Origin: Tulasnella sp. 424
Lineage: Eukaryota > Basidiomycota > Agaricomycetes > Cantharellales > Tulasnellaceae
Length of the DNA stretch: 64,000 nucleotides
Assembly (NCBI GenBank): GCA_019633425.1
Contig: WSUB01000008.1
Coordinates: forward strand, 434,001 to 498,000
Reading direction: 5' to 3'
Shown here: piece after piece, positions 34,934 through 46,372 of the stretch
How the letters are laid out: the number at the start of each line of letters is the position of its first letter
Position numbering within the stretch: position 1 is the first letter of the stretch
Program-made: the position numbers and the translations under genes
Notes under the pieces: generated by a model
What the model saw: only the letters and a program-made list of their open reading frames with translations
Database searches by the model: none
Told to the model about the DNA's origin: nothing

Positions 34934-37178
34934 ATGTCCAGACGACAGTCTCGTGTAAGCTTAGCTGATCGGCAAAACGAAGCTCTCCAAGAATTTGAGT
35001 CACGTAAGTTGTTTTCGCAATTTGGATTAACTGGGGTGTTCATGGACGAACTCGGCCTCTCCTTGGACACGACAGTCAAGCGCAAGTATCTCCAGTATAA
35101 CAAGCAAATCATCAAGGAAAATTCGAACCTGAGGGTTCAAGTGGAAGAATTGAAGTCCCAAATCTCTCAACTCTATGTGGAGAATCTAGCCCTGGGTCGT
35201 TCAAATATCGCGTTGGAGAAGCAGTTGAAGCGGGAGAAAGCTAGACGCAAGAGCGGAGGAGACCCCAAAACTATCAATGACACTGATAAGCTAGTAAGTC
35301 TATCGGGCTCCTCCTTCTTCGGATCTGGCGGACCTGACTCGCGTTCCTATAGGCTGTGGAAATGATCAAGCAGCTACAAACCCTCCGACAATCGTTTGCC
35401 CAGATGACGGCAACAACAAACCCGGCACCTCAGAAGGATTCCCCAAATGAACCTATCGTCCGGTCACGGCCTAGCGTCTCGAACAGGATCAATCTTATAT
35501 CACGCGCTCCCGACTTTGAGAACATTGAAGAAGGAGAGGAGGCGGACGACGATGAGGACGAGCGATGCTTGGAACCGAGTCTCGTTCCACTTCCCGACGA
35601 TGACGATGACCTGTCTCCCCGAACGTCCCTCTCGCCCTCCACGTCGCCTTCGCCTGAAGTCCAAGCCGAACCACAGCCGAATGTGACCAAACGTAAACCT
35701 ACTCGGAGACAATCCGGCCTTCTAGGCCCGAGCCGTGCTCGCATCTCGCTGTCACCCGCGGCTGACGATGAAGAAGAGGTGGTTGGGATGCTTGCAGACC
35801 GCGAGGAAGAAGAAACCACTTCCGTTGTTCCGGCAACCCTCAAATCTCGAAAGAGGACCAAGCATGCCGCCGACGGTAATCTCAGGTCAGGCTTGTCGGA
35901 TGTTACAAACTCCCCGCCTAGACGAGAAAATATCCAGAAGGGAATTACAAGCGTCTTGGCCGAAGCCGAGGATGGTGGGTTGACAGTGAGGGTTGCATGG
36001 ATTTATGTTGAACTTTTCATTTTGTGCGTAGATTCGAAGGCCACTATGAAGGTGACCCAGCCACCAGTACAACCCGTGGCGAGGCCGAAGCCCAAGTCTG
36101 CAGGCGCTACCCCAAGCTCGAAGCCTTTCACCCCAGATCCGAGTCCGGCACCTTCACTTCCCACATCTATGGTCAGCGCCGATAGTCACGGTGACGGTGC
36201 AGAAGAGGCGGCTGGTTCTGCTCGGCCTACCCGAGCTCGCAAGAGTGTTAATTATGCTGAACCTAAACTTAACACGTGAGTTGTACAACCTATTTTAGCC
36301 CTGACGTTGCTTAATGAACGATGATAATCAGGAAAATGCGGAAACCTGATGAGGCAGCCCCAGTACCATACGCATACCCTTCACTTCCTTCAGCTGGTGG
36401 GATCGCAGCCAAGCCTACGAAGCCGGTCTCTCAACCAGATTCGTCCATCGCCACGACATCCACCATGCCTGCTCCTGTGGACCGGCCCATTAAACCTCTT
36501 CCTACCTCCTTGGCGAAGGCATCCACGACGTTACCTCAACAGAAGCCAACGAACGAGACGAAGCCAGTCGTTGATGACCCTGTTCCGCGATCGCAGCCTC
36601 GACCAAAAGTGCGCGCAGACCCGAATGGACATATCCCCCGACCTCCCTCAATCTCCCCAGTCCCGAAATCCGACCTCTCCTCCGATGAAGAGGAGAGTGA
36701 GCCGGAACCGACAGAGGAAGAGGAGGAGTCAGATGCCACGCCCAAGAAGAAGTCGCCGAAACGACCAGCTTCAAAGGTTGTTGACGAGTTCAAGTGCGCC
36801 TCACTGAGCGCTACTGTGCCCGTTACCAAACCGACAAGGATAGCAGCCCCAGTTGCGACATTGTCCACTCACGAGAGGCCATCTGCCACCTCTTCTCTGC
36901 ATCGCCCGGCCTCTCAACAGACGTCGACTGTGGGCTTCCAGCGAACCAACCCGGCTTCTAATGCTACGATCACTTTGACCGGGGATGCAACTTCCAGGAA
37001 ACGTAAAACGGCCCCAATCAAGTATCAGTACTTTGACCTGGACTCAGATGAGGACGAAGGTGTTCTAGAGGAGGACAGCGAGTACGTTCCTCCCGAACGG
37101 GTGAAGCTGCCTAGTTCAAAGAAGTCTTCGGTCCAGGCAACTTCTGGGACAGCACGCCGTCACTCGTCCGCCTCTTGA
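34934..37178 (+). CDS. SGO1: Shugoshin (centromeric cohesin protector)
   Basis: Protects centromeric cohesin by recruiting PP2A. Four exons: 34934-35293, 35353-35974, 36032-36275 and 36332-37178. MSRRQSRVSLADRQ starts at 34934; an in-frame upstream ATG near 34826 is less likely. The N-terminal coiled coil (about residues 40-110: TTVKRKYLQYNKQIIKENSNL, VEELKSQISQLYVENLALGRS, LEKQLKREKARRK) is the PP2A-binding region. The middle is long, acidic and Ser/Pro-rich. The conserved C-terminal shugoshin box is split by intron 3: RARKSVNYAEPKLNT joined to KMRKPDEA, the basic motif that binds phosphorylated histone H2A. After it comes another 270 residues of Ser/Pro/Lys-rich sequence, an extension beyond the box. 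About 690 aa. Confidence 0.92.
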
Positions 37179-37877
37179 TACCCCCCTCTCCTTCGACTTT
37201 CTGTGGAACACGGTATTATCCTCTAATTTGTCCCGCATAATTTGTTTACCGCATTATGACGTTGACCTATGTCCATGTAGACTTACGATTTTGTATGCAT
37301 TTCCTTTTCCGTTTTGGGTTGTTCTGAATCCATATATCCGAGGTCACCGCTTATCCTGAAAATGGAAATTACTCAAGGAATTGTTGGTGTTCCAGACAGT
37401 GAGGGCTGGGCTCAACAGACCAGAATGCTCAGTTTCACGTTTGAAGGAGGTGAAGCGTGAAGGTGGGTTGGAGATCTTGAACGTGCGATAGCCTTTCCCT
37501 TCTGAAGACTAGGAGGCACCGTCGTTGCAATTCCTACTACCTAATCCCTGCATGGAAGCTCGTTACCACTTATCGTTTATAACGGGGGAGCGGGATAGGA
37601 GCTTTCGCCATCGAGATGTCTCGATGCGTGTCGTGAGTTTGCTTTAGCTAAAAGATATCTCCTAGGAAAGTATGTATGCATGCCAGAAAAATAAAATGGA
37701 ACCAATTGTAAGCCAAATCGCAAATAAGAATTGTGACAGGAAACCACGAGATCCGAGTGAAATCCAATCTGTGGCGCACGCTAACCGTGCGAAACGCCGT
37801 TATAGGAAGTTGCCGCATTCCAGTCTGAACGAACCTTCATTCGCTCCTATAACTTAATATCTTACTACACTATAAGC
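37179..37877. other. Intergenic between shugoshin and the next gene
   Basis: About 700 bases: 3' flank of shugoshin and promoter of the gene at 37878. AT-richer in the second half. No gene seen. Confidence 0.4.
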
Positions 37878-39838
37878 ATGGGCGATGTCGTGCTTTCCGG
37901 CACGTCTACCTCAACTGTAGCTGAGGGCTCACCCTTTGCGATAAATCCTACCCGCCGAGACACCTTGGCACAGCTCCCCGACGTTCTGGTACCATCATCA
38001 CGGGAACCTTCGCCCGGGTTTGATGAAAGAGTTGCGTCTATGGTGGCTTTCATCGAACGAGCATCCTCCAAAACACCCAAAAATCTACCCTCTCTTTTGA
38101 ACTTGTTGACAGGCGACCTGAGCGGTTTCGTCGTCGGTGCATCAAGTTGGGGAGAAGAACGGCCAGTAAAGAAGGAGAAGGGCGGGGAAGAAGAAAAGTG
38201 GCGCTCAGGAGATGGGGGATTTGCTACATACGAAGAGGAAGCGGAGGCTCGTGAACAGTTTAAAGCCAGCATCGTCGCCGGAGGGGGACACCGCCAACCA
38301 GGTATGGCACCGTTAAGTCACGGTCCCTCGCCCAACAAGAAGCGCAAGATAAACAAGGGGGAACGCATTGCAGCACGTATTGATCCCTCAAAACAAGATC
38401 ATGGGCTCCAAAAACTCTCTATGCGCGGCATCGGTCATTCAATCAACCCAACCAAAGATGGACCCCCTCGACCACAGACTCCTCCGCCTCCTCATGATAG
38501 GGTTTCTTCTGCGTTACAAGGTGAGAATCTCCCCTCCTCTCATAATGGAAAAGCTGACCACGTCTCTCGTTCATCAGGCTCTCCCTTCAAACCCGCGAGT
38601 TCGTTTAGACGCCCTATGGAGGCCCTGCATCACGGCGGTGAAAATGACGCGGCAATTGCGCCGTCAGCTGCAGGTTCTTCACGGCTCAAGCCTCGGGGTA
38701 ACTTTGATCCGAATCTGTCTGAGGTTCGTCGTCTGCTGCACCGATTCACTTGCTGTCGTGGCTCACTTTTTTCCGCGGCTAGGAATTCTATCCGCCGTCC
38801 TTTCCATCCGACTTAATGACTTCCACCCCTGCTTCAAATCGTCAGAAACCTCCACCTATTATACCAATATCCGATCGACCTTTGGGCTTTGCTGCGGCCA
38901 TACCATCGCCAGGGTTTGCTCAGATTACGCGTTTCAAGGTGAACGCGCCAATCCGGCCTGTCATTATATCGCGACCCGTCCAAAATTTCAACCCTGCTCC
39001 CGCAAACCCAGAGCACGATCCACCTAGTTCCCCTCGGCGGAGTTCCAGTGTGGTTTCCGACCCAGAAGCTGAACAAGAGCCCCCAGACCCACCGCCAGTC
39101 ACCCTCGCGGCATTGGGGCGTGCGCCCACTGTCGACGATCTGCTTATTGCATCTTCCGAAAAGAGACGACTGGAGAGGATGGCCGCACGCCCTGTAAAGA
39201 AACTTCCGAGGCGATCTGGGTCCGGACCGGAAGATAATACAAGCAAATGGCACCAGGAACGGAGCCGTGCCGTACTTTCAGAACCAAGTTCACTTCTTCC
39301 GACACAACAAAGGTCCACGCAAAATATACCGCGACTCGGGTCCCCAGAGCCATCTCCGAAGGAGATCGAACCGGTCCACGAAGATGTACGACGGCGCAGA
39401 TCTTCTCTATCATCCTCTTCGACTGCATCTTCACATCAACCTCGTGATGCGGATGGGGGCGGAGGTTCTGGAGAAGATGACGCCCTCGCAGTATCTGCTC
39501 TACATCCCGCCTCCCGGAGTTCATCTCCCTCCGTGGAACGACCGCGACGCCGACCCGGCTTACCGGAGGAGCGGAAATCTATCGCTGGCGGCCTAAAGTT
39601 CGGGAACCTAGTGCCACCATCGCAATCACACTCCCGGCAGGCAGCTCTCCAGAGGTCTAACTCTGGGAGAGGTAGTGCTGGGGCAGAATCTGATAGGCCT
39701 GGATCTGGAGTTAAAGATCGGCTCCCCCAATCGTCCTCGTCTTCCTTAGGCGGACATGCCGCTTTTCTGTCTCAATTCGACGTGGAACGCAACGTGGATG
39801 CCATCGGCGGAATGCTGGATGAAGACGTTTGGCCATGA
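37878..39838 (+). CDS. Uncharacterised Ser/Pro-rich protein, about 615-635 aa
   Basis: No family recognised. MGDVVLSGTST starts at 37878; exons 37878-38723 and 38783-39838 are joined as LSE|EFYPPSFPSDLM. A further 57-base stretch with GTGAGA, a CTGAC branch site and TCATCAG (about 38520-38576) may be a second intron; it keeps the frame either way. A short N-terminal helical part (DERVASMVAFIERASSKTPKNLPSLLNLL) looks folded. The centre has the basic motif NKKRKINKGERIAAR (possible nuclear import signal), and TLAALGRAPTVDDLLIASSEKRRLERMAARP is a second conserved-looking helix. The rest is Ser/Pro/Arg-rich, and the end is VERNVDAIGGMLDEDVWP. Nuclear location is inference. Confidence 0.7.
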
Positions 39839-40090
39839 AACACTAGCTGTAGATGTAAAATACTGTATCTTGTAAGACTTTAATTTATATTCGCGTACTC
39901 TGTGCCAAAGGACGACTGACGGATCTGGTTCACCGAAGATTTCTGGACTTTTGCATTTCAACACATTAACATTTCGACTATAATTTGATCATCAAGTACG
40001 TATACTATCGTGCCAGGATAGTCTTCGCCCTGCTTTTCATCTTTCATTCTCCGAGCTTTTTGCCGTGATCGATATCCCTGCAAACGATCT

Positions 40091-40744
40091 TCATTCTCCC
40101 AATGTTTTTGCGTCTATTGACCCTCGACGATCTGCAATTCCAAATCGACTGTTTACCGGACTAAAGGGGTTCCGACGTGGATGATGACCAGCCAACGGCT
40201 GCCCTAGAGACTCCAGATTCGCCCCATTGCCTTGGGATGGTAGGAGATCGGAGCTCCGCTGAGATTTTCCGCGCGACGGCCTCCATGCGTTTCGGTGAAC
40301 CATACATTGATTTAGCCAGCTCACATCAGGCGAGGCAGGCCCGCTCGACGAGATGAGTTCGCCAGCAGCGAGCGCTCGTGCCTTGGCCTGAGCCTCGATT
40401 TCTTTTCTAAGCCTCTCGGTCTCGTCATGGATAATGGCCTCGGATTGTGAATTCTTGTCGGCAAGAAGGTCGATGCTCAATTGCTTCCATTCCCGAAATA
40501 GGCTGTTCGCCTGCACCACTAAGGCGCTAGACCCCGCTGACCGAGATTCCCCGAATTCAGGACCTTCTTCTCCGACCACACCCGGTGACTCTGGGACTGG
40601 ATCGCGGTCGAGTAAGCGGAGAAGTGTGTGATATCTGTAGTGGCTCGCATATGGACGGAGTCTTGTTCGAAGCTGTTCGGCGAAGTTGTGGCTGCGAGCC
40701 GCCTCCTCTGCAGGTACTATGCTGCTGTTCATGGGTGAAGCCAT
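40091..40744 (-). CDS. Uncharacterised small coiled-coil protein, about 217 aa
   Basis: Not recognised. MASPMNSSIVPAEEAARSHN starts at 40744. The N-terminal part (FAEQLRTRLRPYASHYRYHTLLRLLDRD) is helical and is the most likely functional segment. A central coiled coil follows (EWKQLSIDLLADKN, DETERLRKEIEAQAKARALAAGE), then a Ser/Pro tail. The stretch GTGAGC..AATCTCAG (66 bases, within about 40264-40330) could be an in-frame intron, which would shorten the protein by 22 residues. Ends at TGA 40091-40093. Confidence 0.6.
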   Translation of the reverse strand: MASPMNSSIVPAEEAARSHNFAEQLRTRLRPYASHYRYHTLLRLLDRDPVPESPGVVGEEGPEFGESRSAGSSALVVQANSLFREWKQLSIDLLADKNSQSEAIIHDETERLRKEIEAQAKARALAAGELISSSGPASPDVSWLNQCMVHRNAWRPSRGKSQRSSDLLPSQGNGANLESLGQPLAGHHPRRNPFSPVNSRFGIADRRGSIDAKTLGE

Positions 40745-41443
40745 TGGAGTTGGAAGATATAAGCAATTTTTCTGGTGTTAGAAGAAGTGTGATAATGTAG
40801 AAAGAATGTCAGGTTCGGAGGATTGCTGAAGAGGGAGGTGTAGAGGGAGTACGGAGAATCGAAATGGTTGATAGGAAAGGGACCCACCTTTTGAGCTGGC
40901 GTTCAGTTCGGGCAAGTGAGATACACGAGAGAATGTTCGAGAGCTTCTTTCAGGTCGGTTCTTCAGCTTTGCCTGTTGTCCAGACGGCTTCCCGTTCTTT
41001 AAAGAACAAAGGACCTCAAAGGCGGTTCCCTTGCAACCTGGGTTTGCGCCACTTGTCAGCCACGCTGAATAGCAATCTGCGTTTAATCCCAAAGGAGCTC
41101 TTAACTGAGGGCTGCATCGTTTTCGATTAGAACACTCATCGTATTTGTTAGCCCCAACGGGAATGTAGGATTGCAAAGCCCTCGACACCAGGCGAAGCAA
41201 TACCCCACACAGCCACTGCAACCTAGGTTTGTTCCAGGCTTAGACAAACTCAAGTTACCAAAGCGGGTAGCATAGGAGAACGTGCAAACGATGCATCGGG
41301 AAGTACGGTTTGTAAGTGGCACGTGTTCACTGATAAGCAGCAATTTGAGTTACAAGCCTATGATATCATAGCACTACGAGACCACGATAGCAAAAGGTAT
41401 ATCACAGAATTTTAGGAAGCTGATGGGCGTTAGGAGAGTCCAA
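40745..41443. other. Intergenic, no gene seen
   Basis: 5' flank of the coiled-coil gene and 3' flank of the RAP1-like gene. Small open frames (for example 40864-41130) lack support. Confidence 0.4.
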
Positions 41444-42929
41444 TCACAATGAACCCGAAATCATTTGGGTCATGAGTTCCTCCGCGTTTGGCACGGTGCC
41501 CTCAGCGTCTTGATCCTGGTCACTACTAGGAGGTGCTTTGGCCACCCGACGCTTTTTGCGTGGTCTCTTACTCTCTTTATCCTTCTTACCCGTCTCTTCG
41601 GTACCAGGATTGTCCCCATCGGAACCGGGCGTCGGCGGTCGATGGCCAGATCCTGAGCCCCGGGCTTTGCTGCGAGCTTCCTTTGCCGCTGTCTTGCTCA
41701 TCGAGATAACGTACTGGCCCTTGCCCATGACAGGCTGAGGGTTTTTATCGACCCATGAATCTATCATGGTATCAAGGCGGATCTGATTCTTCTTGTATCG
41801 ATTTCGCCAGGACTGCCAGGTATGTCTGGCTGCCCAGGGATACAAATCAGCCTAAAAACTAAATGTCAATCATACAGCAATGCAAGTTTTATACGAGACT
41901 TCATCGCTTACTCGTTCGCACAGCTCTTGATAGATAGCATTTCCAGTTCTTCCCCGCATATCCCTGCTGGGAAGGCGGCGTCCCAAGTACTCAGCCAGAT
42001 CTCGATCGTCCTCTTCAGTGTACTCCTGACGCCTAACCAGCAGTTTTAGTTAGTTGGATAGACGTGCTAATTCGCCTCTGCGCCACTTACTTTGAACCCG
42101 TTGGGCGGCCCCCTGTTGGTTTGGGAATGACCTGTTCGTGCTCAAACTTCTTGCGCGCGATGCAAATACCAACCCAATCCGGAGGCTCTACGTATACGTC
42201 GTTGCTGTGGGCATACTTCCTAGCAAGTGTATCGAATGAGGGTAGCGTGTTGTCGCAAACAATTACTTGAGCAAGATTCGCGTTGGACGCAATTGTTCCT
42301 CCAAATTTCTGCAGTTCAGCATGTCAGCGAACAGAGGGATGATTACTGAGGCACAATTTATGGCTCACTGTAATGTCCTTCATTAATTTATGCCTTCGTT
42401 CATGACCCAAACTGGGATGAAGGAATATCTCTGCAGGTTTCCCGCTGATCACAAAGAGCGGGAATGCGTTCCGCATCTCATCTGCAGGCAGTAATTCCCC
42501 CAGAGCAATGCACGCGGAGACGAAAGTATAGCAAACGATGTGACGGTCCGGCTTCGCGTCGTCCTTCCACTTTTGTGACAGGGCGTCGCCCTTTTCGGAA
42601 CCAGGGTCGATGAGTACGTAGCCTTTGATCGGAACCGCCTTCAATACCTCCCCGCCGTGTTCCTAAGAAGAGAAGATTAGATGCAGAACCAGGAGGTGCT
42701 ATGCAAGAGTACTTGCCGTGATGAGTTTGCGCAGGCCATCGTCAACGGGTCCGATGTGTTTTTGAATGTGAAACTTTAGAGGAAGCCCGTCTGTTGAGTC
42801 GTAGAATAAACCTCCAGAAACGTCCTTTTCAGGCTGAAAATCATGGAGTGAGTTCATTCGTTTAGAACGCTGCACGCTCACACATACTGTTTCCTCTGGA
42901 TTCGGAACTGTGCTTGGTCCTGCCTCCAT
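41444..42929 (-). CDS. RAP1: RAP1-like telomere protein (BRCT + Rap1 Myb)
   Basis: Predicted telomere-associated protein. ATG 42927-42929. The N-terminus has a BRCT-type domain: LFYDSTDGLPLKFHIQKHIG, LRKLITEHGGEV, IVCYTFVSACIALGELLP. A second related segment follows (LFVISGKPAEIFL, KDITKFGGTIAS, KYAHSNDVYVEPPDWVG), so two tandem BRCT-like units. Next is the Rap1-type Myb domain: YTEEDDRDLAEYLGRRLPS, RGRTGNAIYQELCE, LYPWAARHTWQSWRNRYKK, with spaced tryptophans. It ends in a Lys/Arg nuclear signal (KRPRKKRR) and a 30-residue acidic tail; I see no C-terminal RCT fold. About six exons; a 54-base in-frame intron after PEET is likely (GTATGT..TTTCAG). Head-to-head with TSR1, 216 bases apart. Confidence 0.82.
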
Positions 42930-43145
42930 TTGCGATGTTCAGCTGGCACTTGGACTCCCGCCCGACTGTCTACTAGCCAGTAAAAGGCAAAAAATGGCCG
43001 GCAAATGATCCTGTAGCAAAGCGGCAGCTGGAGGGGATACCTCTCCTATAGGTGTGGTTTTCTAGAATGGCGGAACTGGTTCGAACGATGGGACGCCCGG
43101 ACTCAGCAAACAACTCCAAACCAATAAATTCTCCCCGTCCACCAA
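42930..43145. promoter_or_regulatory. Bidirectional promoter RAP1-like / TSR1
   Basis: Only 216 bases separate two divergent start codons. No clear TATA box, so a shared promoter is inferred. Confidence 0.55.
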
Positions 43146-46100
43146 ATGTCCCACTCACATCGTCCTTCTGGTTTAAAGCAGGTAAAGCTACGTGTTAATA
43201 GTACGCTTTCATCCATTGATAATGGTGTGATACAGACAAATAAGAAGTTCAAGTCTCGACATGCCACGAAAGGAGACCTGAAGCGAGAAGCCAAGGGTGA
43301 ATCCTCTTTTGTTGTAAAGGCTACGCCCCGGACTTGACGTTCATTCCTGCATCATCTATAGGTCGCGTTGTTCGTATTTCACCCAAAGCCGCTGCAAAGA
43401 AATCCCTCACTGCCGCCCAAACTCGCCTCAATCGGCAAAACCACGCCAAGCAGACTCAAGCCAATAAGCGGCACGAATTGGTGGCCTCGCTGAAGCTTTT
43501 CGGTGGCCCGGATGGTGCTCCTAGGATAGTGGCGGTGGTACCTCTCTGTCGTGACGTATCAGCCTCAGAGACCGTAAGAGCGATGGTCGACTCATACGAC
43601 GGCGATGGGGAGGGCGTACCCGATGTCGGAAGTTGGCGTACAAGGTGTGTACACCCGCTACGGCTATGACTAATATGCTGACCGATTTGTGAAAAATCAA
43701 GAGCAGACCGATTCAAGGCCAACTTGCAGTTTGTGCTCCTTCCATACCGACAATTGTACACGACTCTAGATGCTTGCAAAGCTGCAGACTATGTCGTTTT
43801 CACCTTATCCCCAGACACAGAAGTGGACTCTTGGGGAGAGCTTCTGCTTCGTTGTCTGCAATCTCAAGGTCTTCCGGAGGTAGTGGCTGTTATGCAGGTA
43901 TGGGCCATGTGCTCAAAGCGCCCAATTACGGTTGAGTGATGCCCCATTTTAGGCTAAGGAAGCACCAAACCCCAAAGATCGCCACCCCATTCTTAAATCT
44001 CTTTTGTCGTTCATCCAATTCTTTGACCCTTCTCAAAGCAAGGTACACGACCTTAGCGTCCGGTCCAACGCGCTCAACGCAGCTCGTGCTCTCTGTGAAG
44101 GGCGACCAAATCCAATACGGTGGAGAGAGGGTCGATCATATTTGCTGGCCGAGAATGTCGACTGGGAACATCCAAAATCATCCGCCGACGGATTAGAATC
44201 TGTAGGCTTTTCGAGACTCTCTTCAACACGATTAGCGGAGCTGACCAAGGCCTTGCAGATCGGAACGCTGCGCGTGACCGGTGTCATTCGGGGAGGTCCT
44301 ATGTCAGCAAATCGTTTGGTCCATCTCCCAAACTTTGGAGATTTCCAAGTGGAGAAGGCAAGCCAAGAATATACCAGATATTGTAAACACTCCCGTGCTT
44401 ACCCCTTTCATCGTGCTTAGATTGTCTCCGCTCCGCTACCGCGACAAGCGAAAGGCTTGATCCCAACAATGGAACTCGAGTCCACAACCCTCCACGAACC
44501 CAATGCAGACGATGCAGAATCGTTGACTTCAAGGATGGAACCCGATACCATGGCGAACGAGCAAACGTGGCCAACCGAGGAGGAGATGCGCGGCGATGGT
44601 GCAAGCACAAGTGGGAGCAACCTACCTGACGCTGCGATGGGAACGACACCGAAACGCGTCAAACGAGTGCCTCGCGGGACTAGTGCTTACCAGGCAGCGT
44701 GGATAGTGGATGACGATGACGACGACGATGACGAGGATCACAGCGACGAGGATGGAGAGGATATATCGATGAAGGACGTGGGCGAAGGTTCGCAAGCTGA
44801 GACAGCACGGCAGGAATCCGAAGAGGAAGATCTCGTGGACGCCCCGACAGAGGACATGGACGTTGGAAGTAAGAAAAGCAAAGTTGATTTCGAAGACTTG
44901 AGCATGGATGCTGAGAACGAGCAGTGAGTACAAGGTTCCTTCTGCACAGTGACACCTCTTTCTTATAAAGTCCATCAGGCACGCTGAATGGAAAGCTGCA
45001 CGGGCCCGCGAGCAGGAAGAAAAAGAAGATATCGAATTCCCCGATGAAACCGATACACCTATGGAAATTCCGGCTCGCGAGCGATTTGCCCGTTACCGCG
45101 GTCTTCGATCCTTCCGGACGAGTCCATGGGATCCATTTGAGAACCTACCCTTGGATTATTCTCGTATCTTCCAATTCGAAGATTATGAAAAGACCAAAAG
45201 AAATGTCAGGCGCCGAGCTGGAGAGGAGGGTGTTCAGGTAGGGAGCCAATCCCACAGCGATAGGCCACAACGCTGACCGTTGCACGCTTTGGTTTCCTAT
45301 CCATAGCACGGAACGAGGGTCACTCTCCACATCAAGAACGTACCCAAGACCTGCGCCGACTCTTACAACCCATCAGCACCTTTCGTATTGTTCAGCCTCT
45401 GGGAGTACGAGCACAAGCAGACTGTGTTGCATTTCTCCGTTCAAAGAAACACGGAGTACGATGGAAGCGTACGATCCAAGGTATTGAATCCCCTAACCTC
45501 CTGTGGATGCCGAACATGCAGAGCTAATGGAGTCATGGGATATATTTGTACAGGATCCTCTGATCCTCACAGTTGGTCCGCGAAGGTTCCGAGTAAACCC
45601 CATTTACAGCCAACACCTTCGAGGAGGCGGGAAAGGCCACAACAACGTGCACAAGTTCGAGCGATACTTGAGACACGGGCAGACGAGCATCGCTTCTGTC
45701 TATGGACCAGCTTGCTTTGGCAAGGTGCCGTGCATGTTGCTTCGGGAGAATGAAGAAGATGGTCAGGGTAAGTCTGTCCCCTACTACTCGACAGGAGCCA
45801 GCAATCCTTAGTCTCTCTTCCCACTTTTAGCTCCCCACCTAGTCGCATCCGGCACTTTCCTCTCACCCGACACCAAACGGATCATCGCCAAACGAATCGT
45901 CCTCACGGGCCACCCGTTCAAAGTCCATCGTAAAGTCGCGACCATCCGGTTCATGTTCTTCAACCCGCAAGACGTCGCCTACTACAAGCCCATCGAACTG
46001 CACACCAAGCTTGGTCGGACGGGTCACATTCAAGAGAGTTTGGGAACCCACGGGTATTTCAAAGCGCACTTTGACAAGCCGCTAAGCCAGATGGACACGG

Positions 46101-46210
46101 TTTGCATGAGGTTGTATAAGAGGATTTTCCCCAAGTGGAGTGAGATGTACGTCCCTCCCGGAGCCGTGCAAGTAGGGAAGAAGGATGGCGAGGATGAGAA
46201 GATGGATTGA
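43146..46210 (+). CDS. TSR1: Ribosome biogenesis factor TSR1
   Basis: 40S ribosome-assembly factor, an inactive relative of the GTPase BMS1. ATG at 43146; the first two introns join [12 protein letters not shown] to [19 protein letters not shown] and then [15 protein letters not shown], the conserved N-terminus. Next are the GTPase-like domain ([51 protein letters not shown]), the central domain ([32 protein letters not shown]), an acidic insert with [16 protein letters not shown], then [19 protein letters not shown] and the C-terminal barrel ([45 protein letters not shown]-like [44 protein letters not shown]). The P-loop of active GTPases is absent, as expected for TSR1. About ten exons. Confidence 0.96.
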
Positions 46211-46372
46211 CGGTTTTGAAATTAAAGCGGGTTTGCTATAATGATGAAATATATACTGTATGGATAGGTCGAAGGAAAAACACTACTGTAACCAAGACCC
46301 CTCTAGCTAGAAATGAGACCTTGCACCTGGCAATCCGTATCCCCAAACGGCCACATATCCAACCAACCCCAC

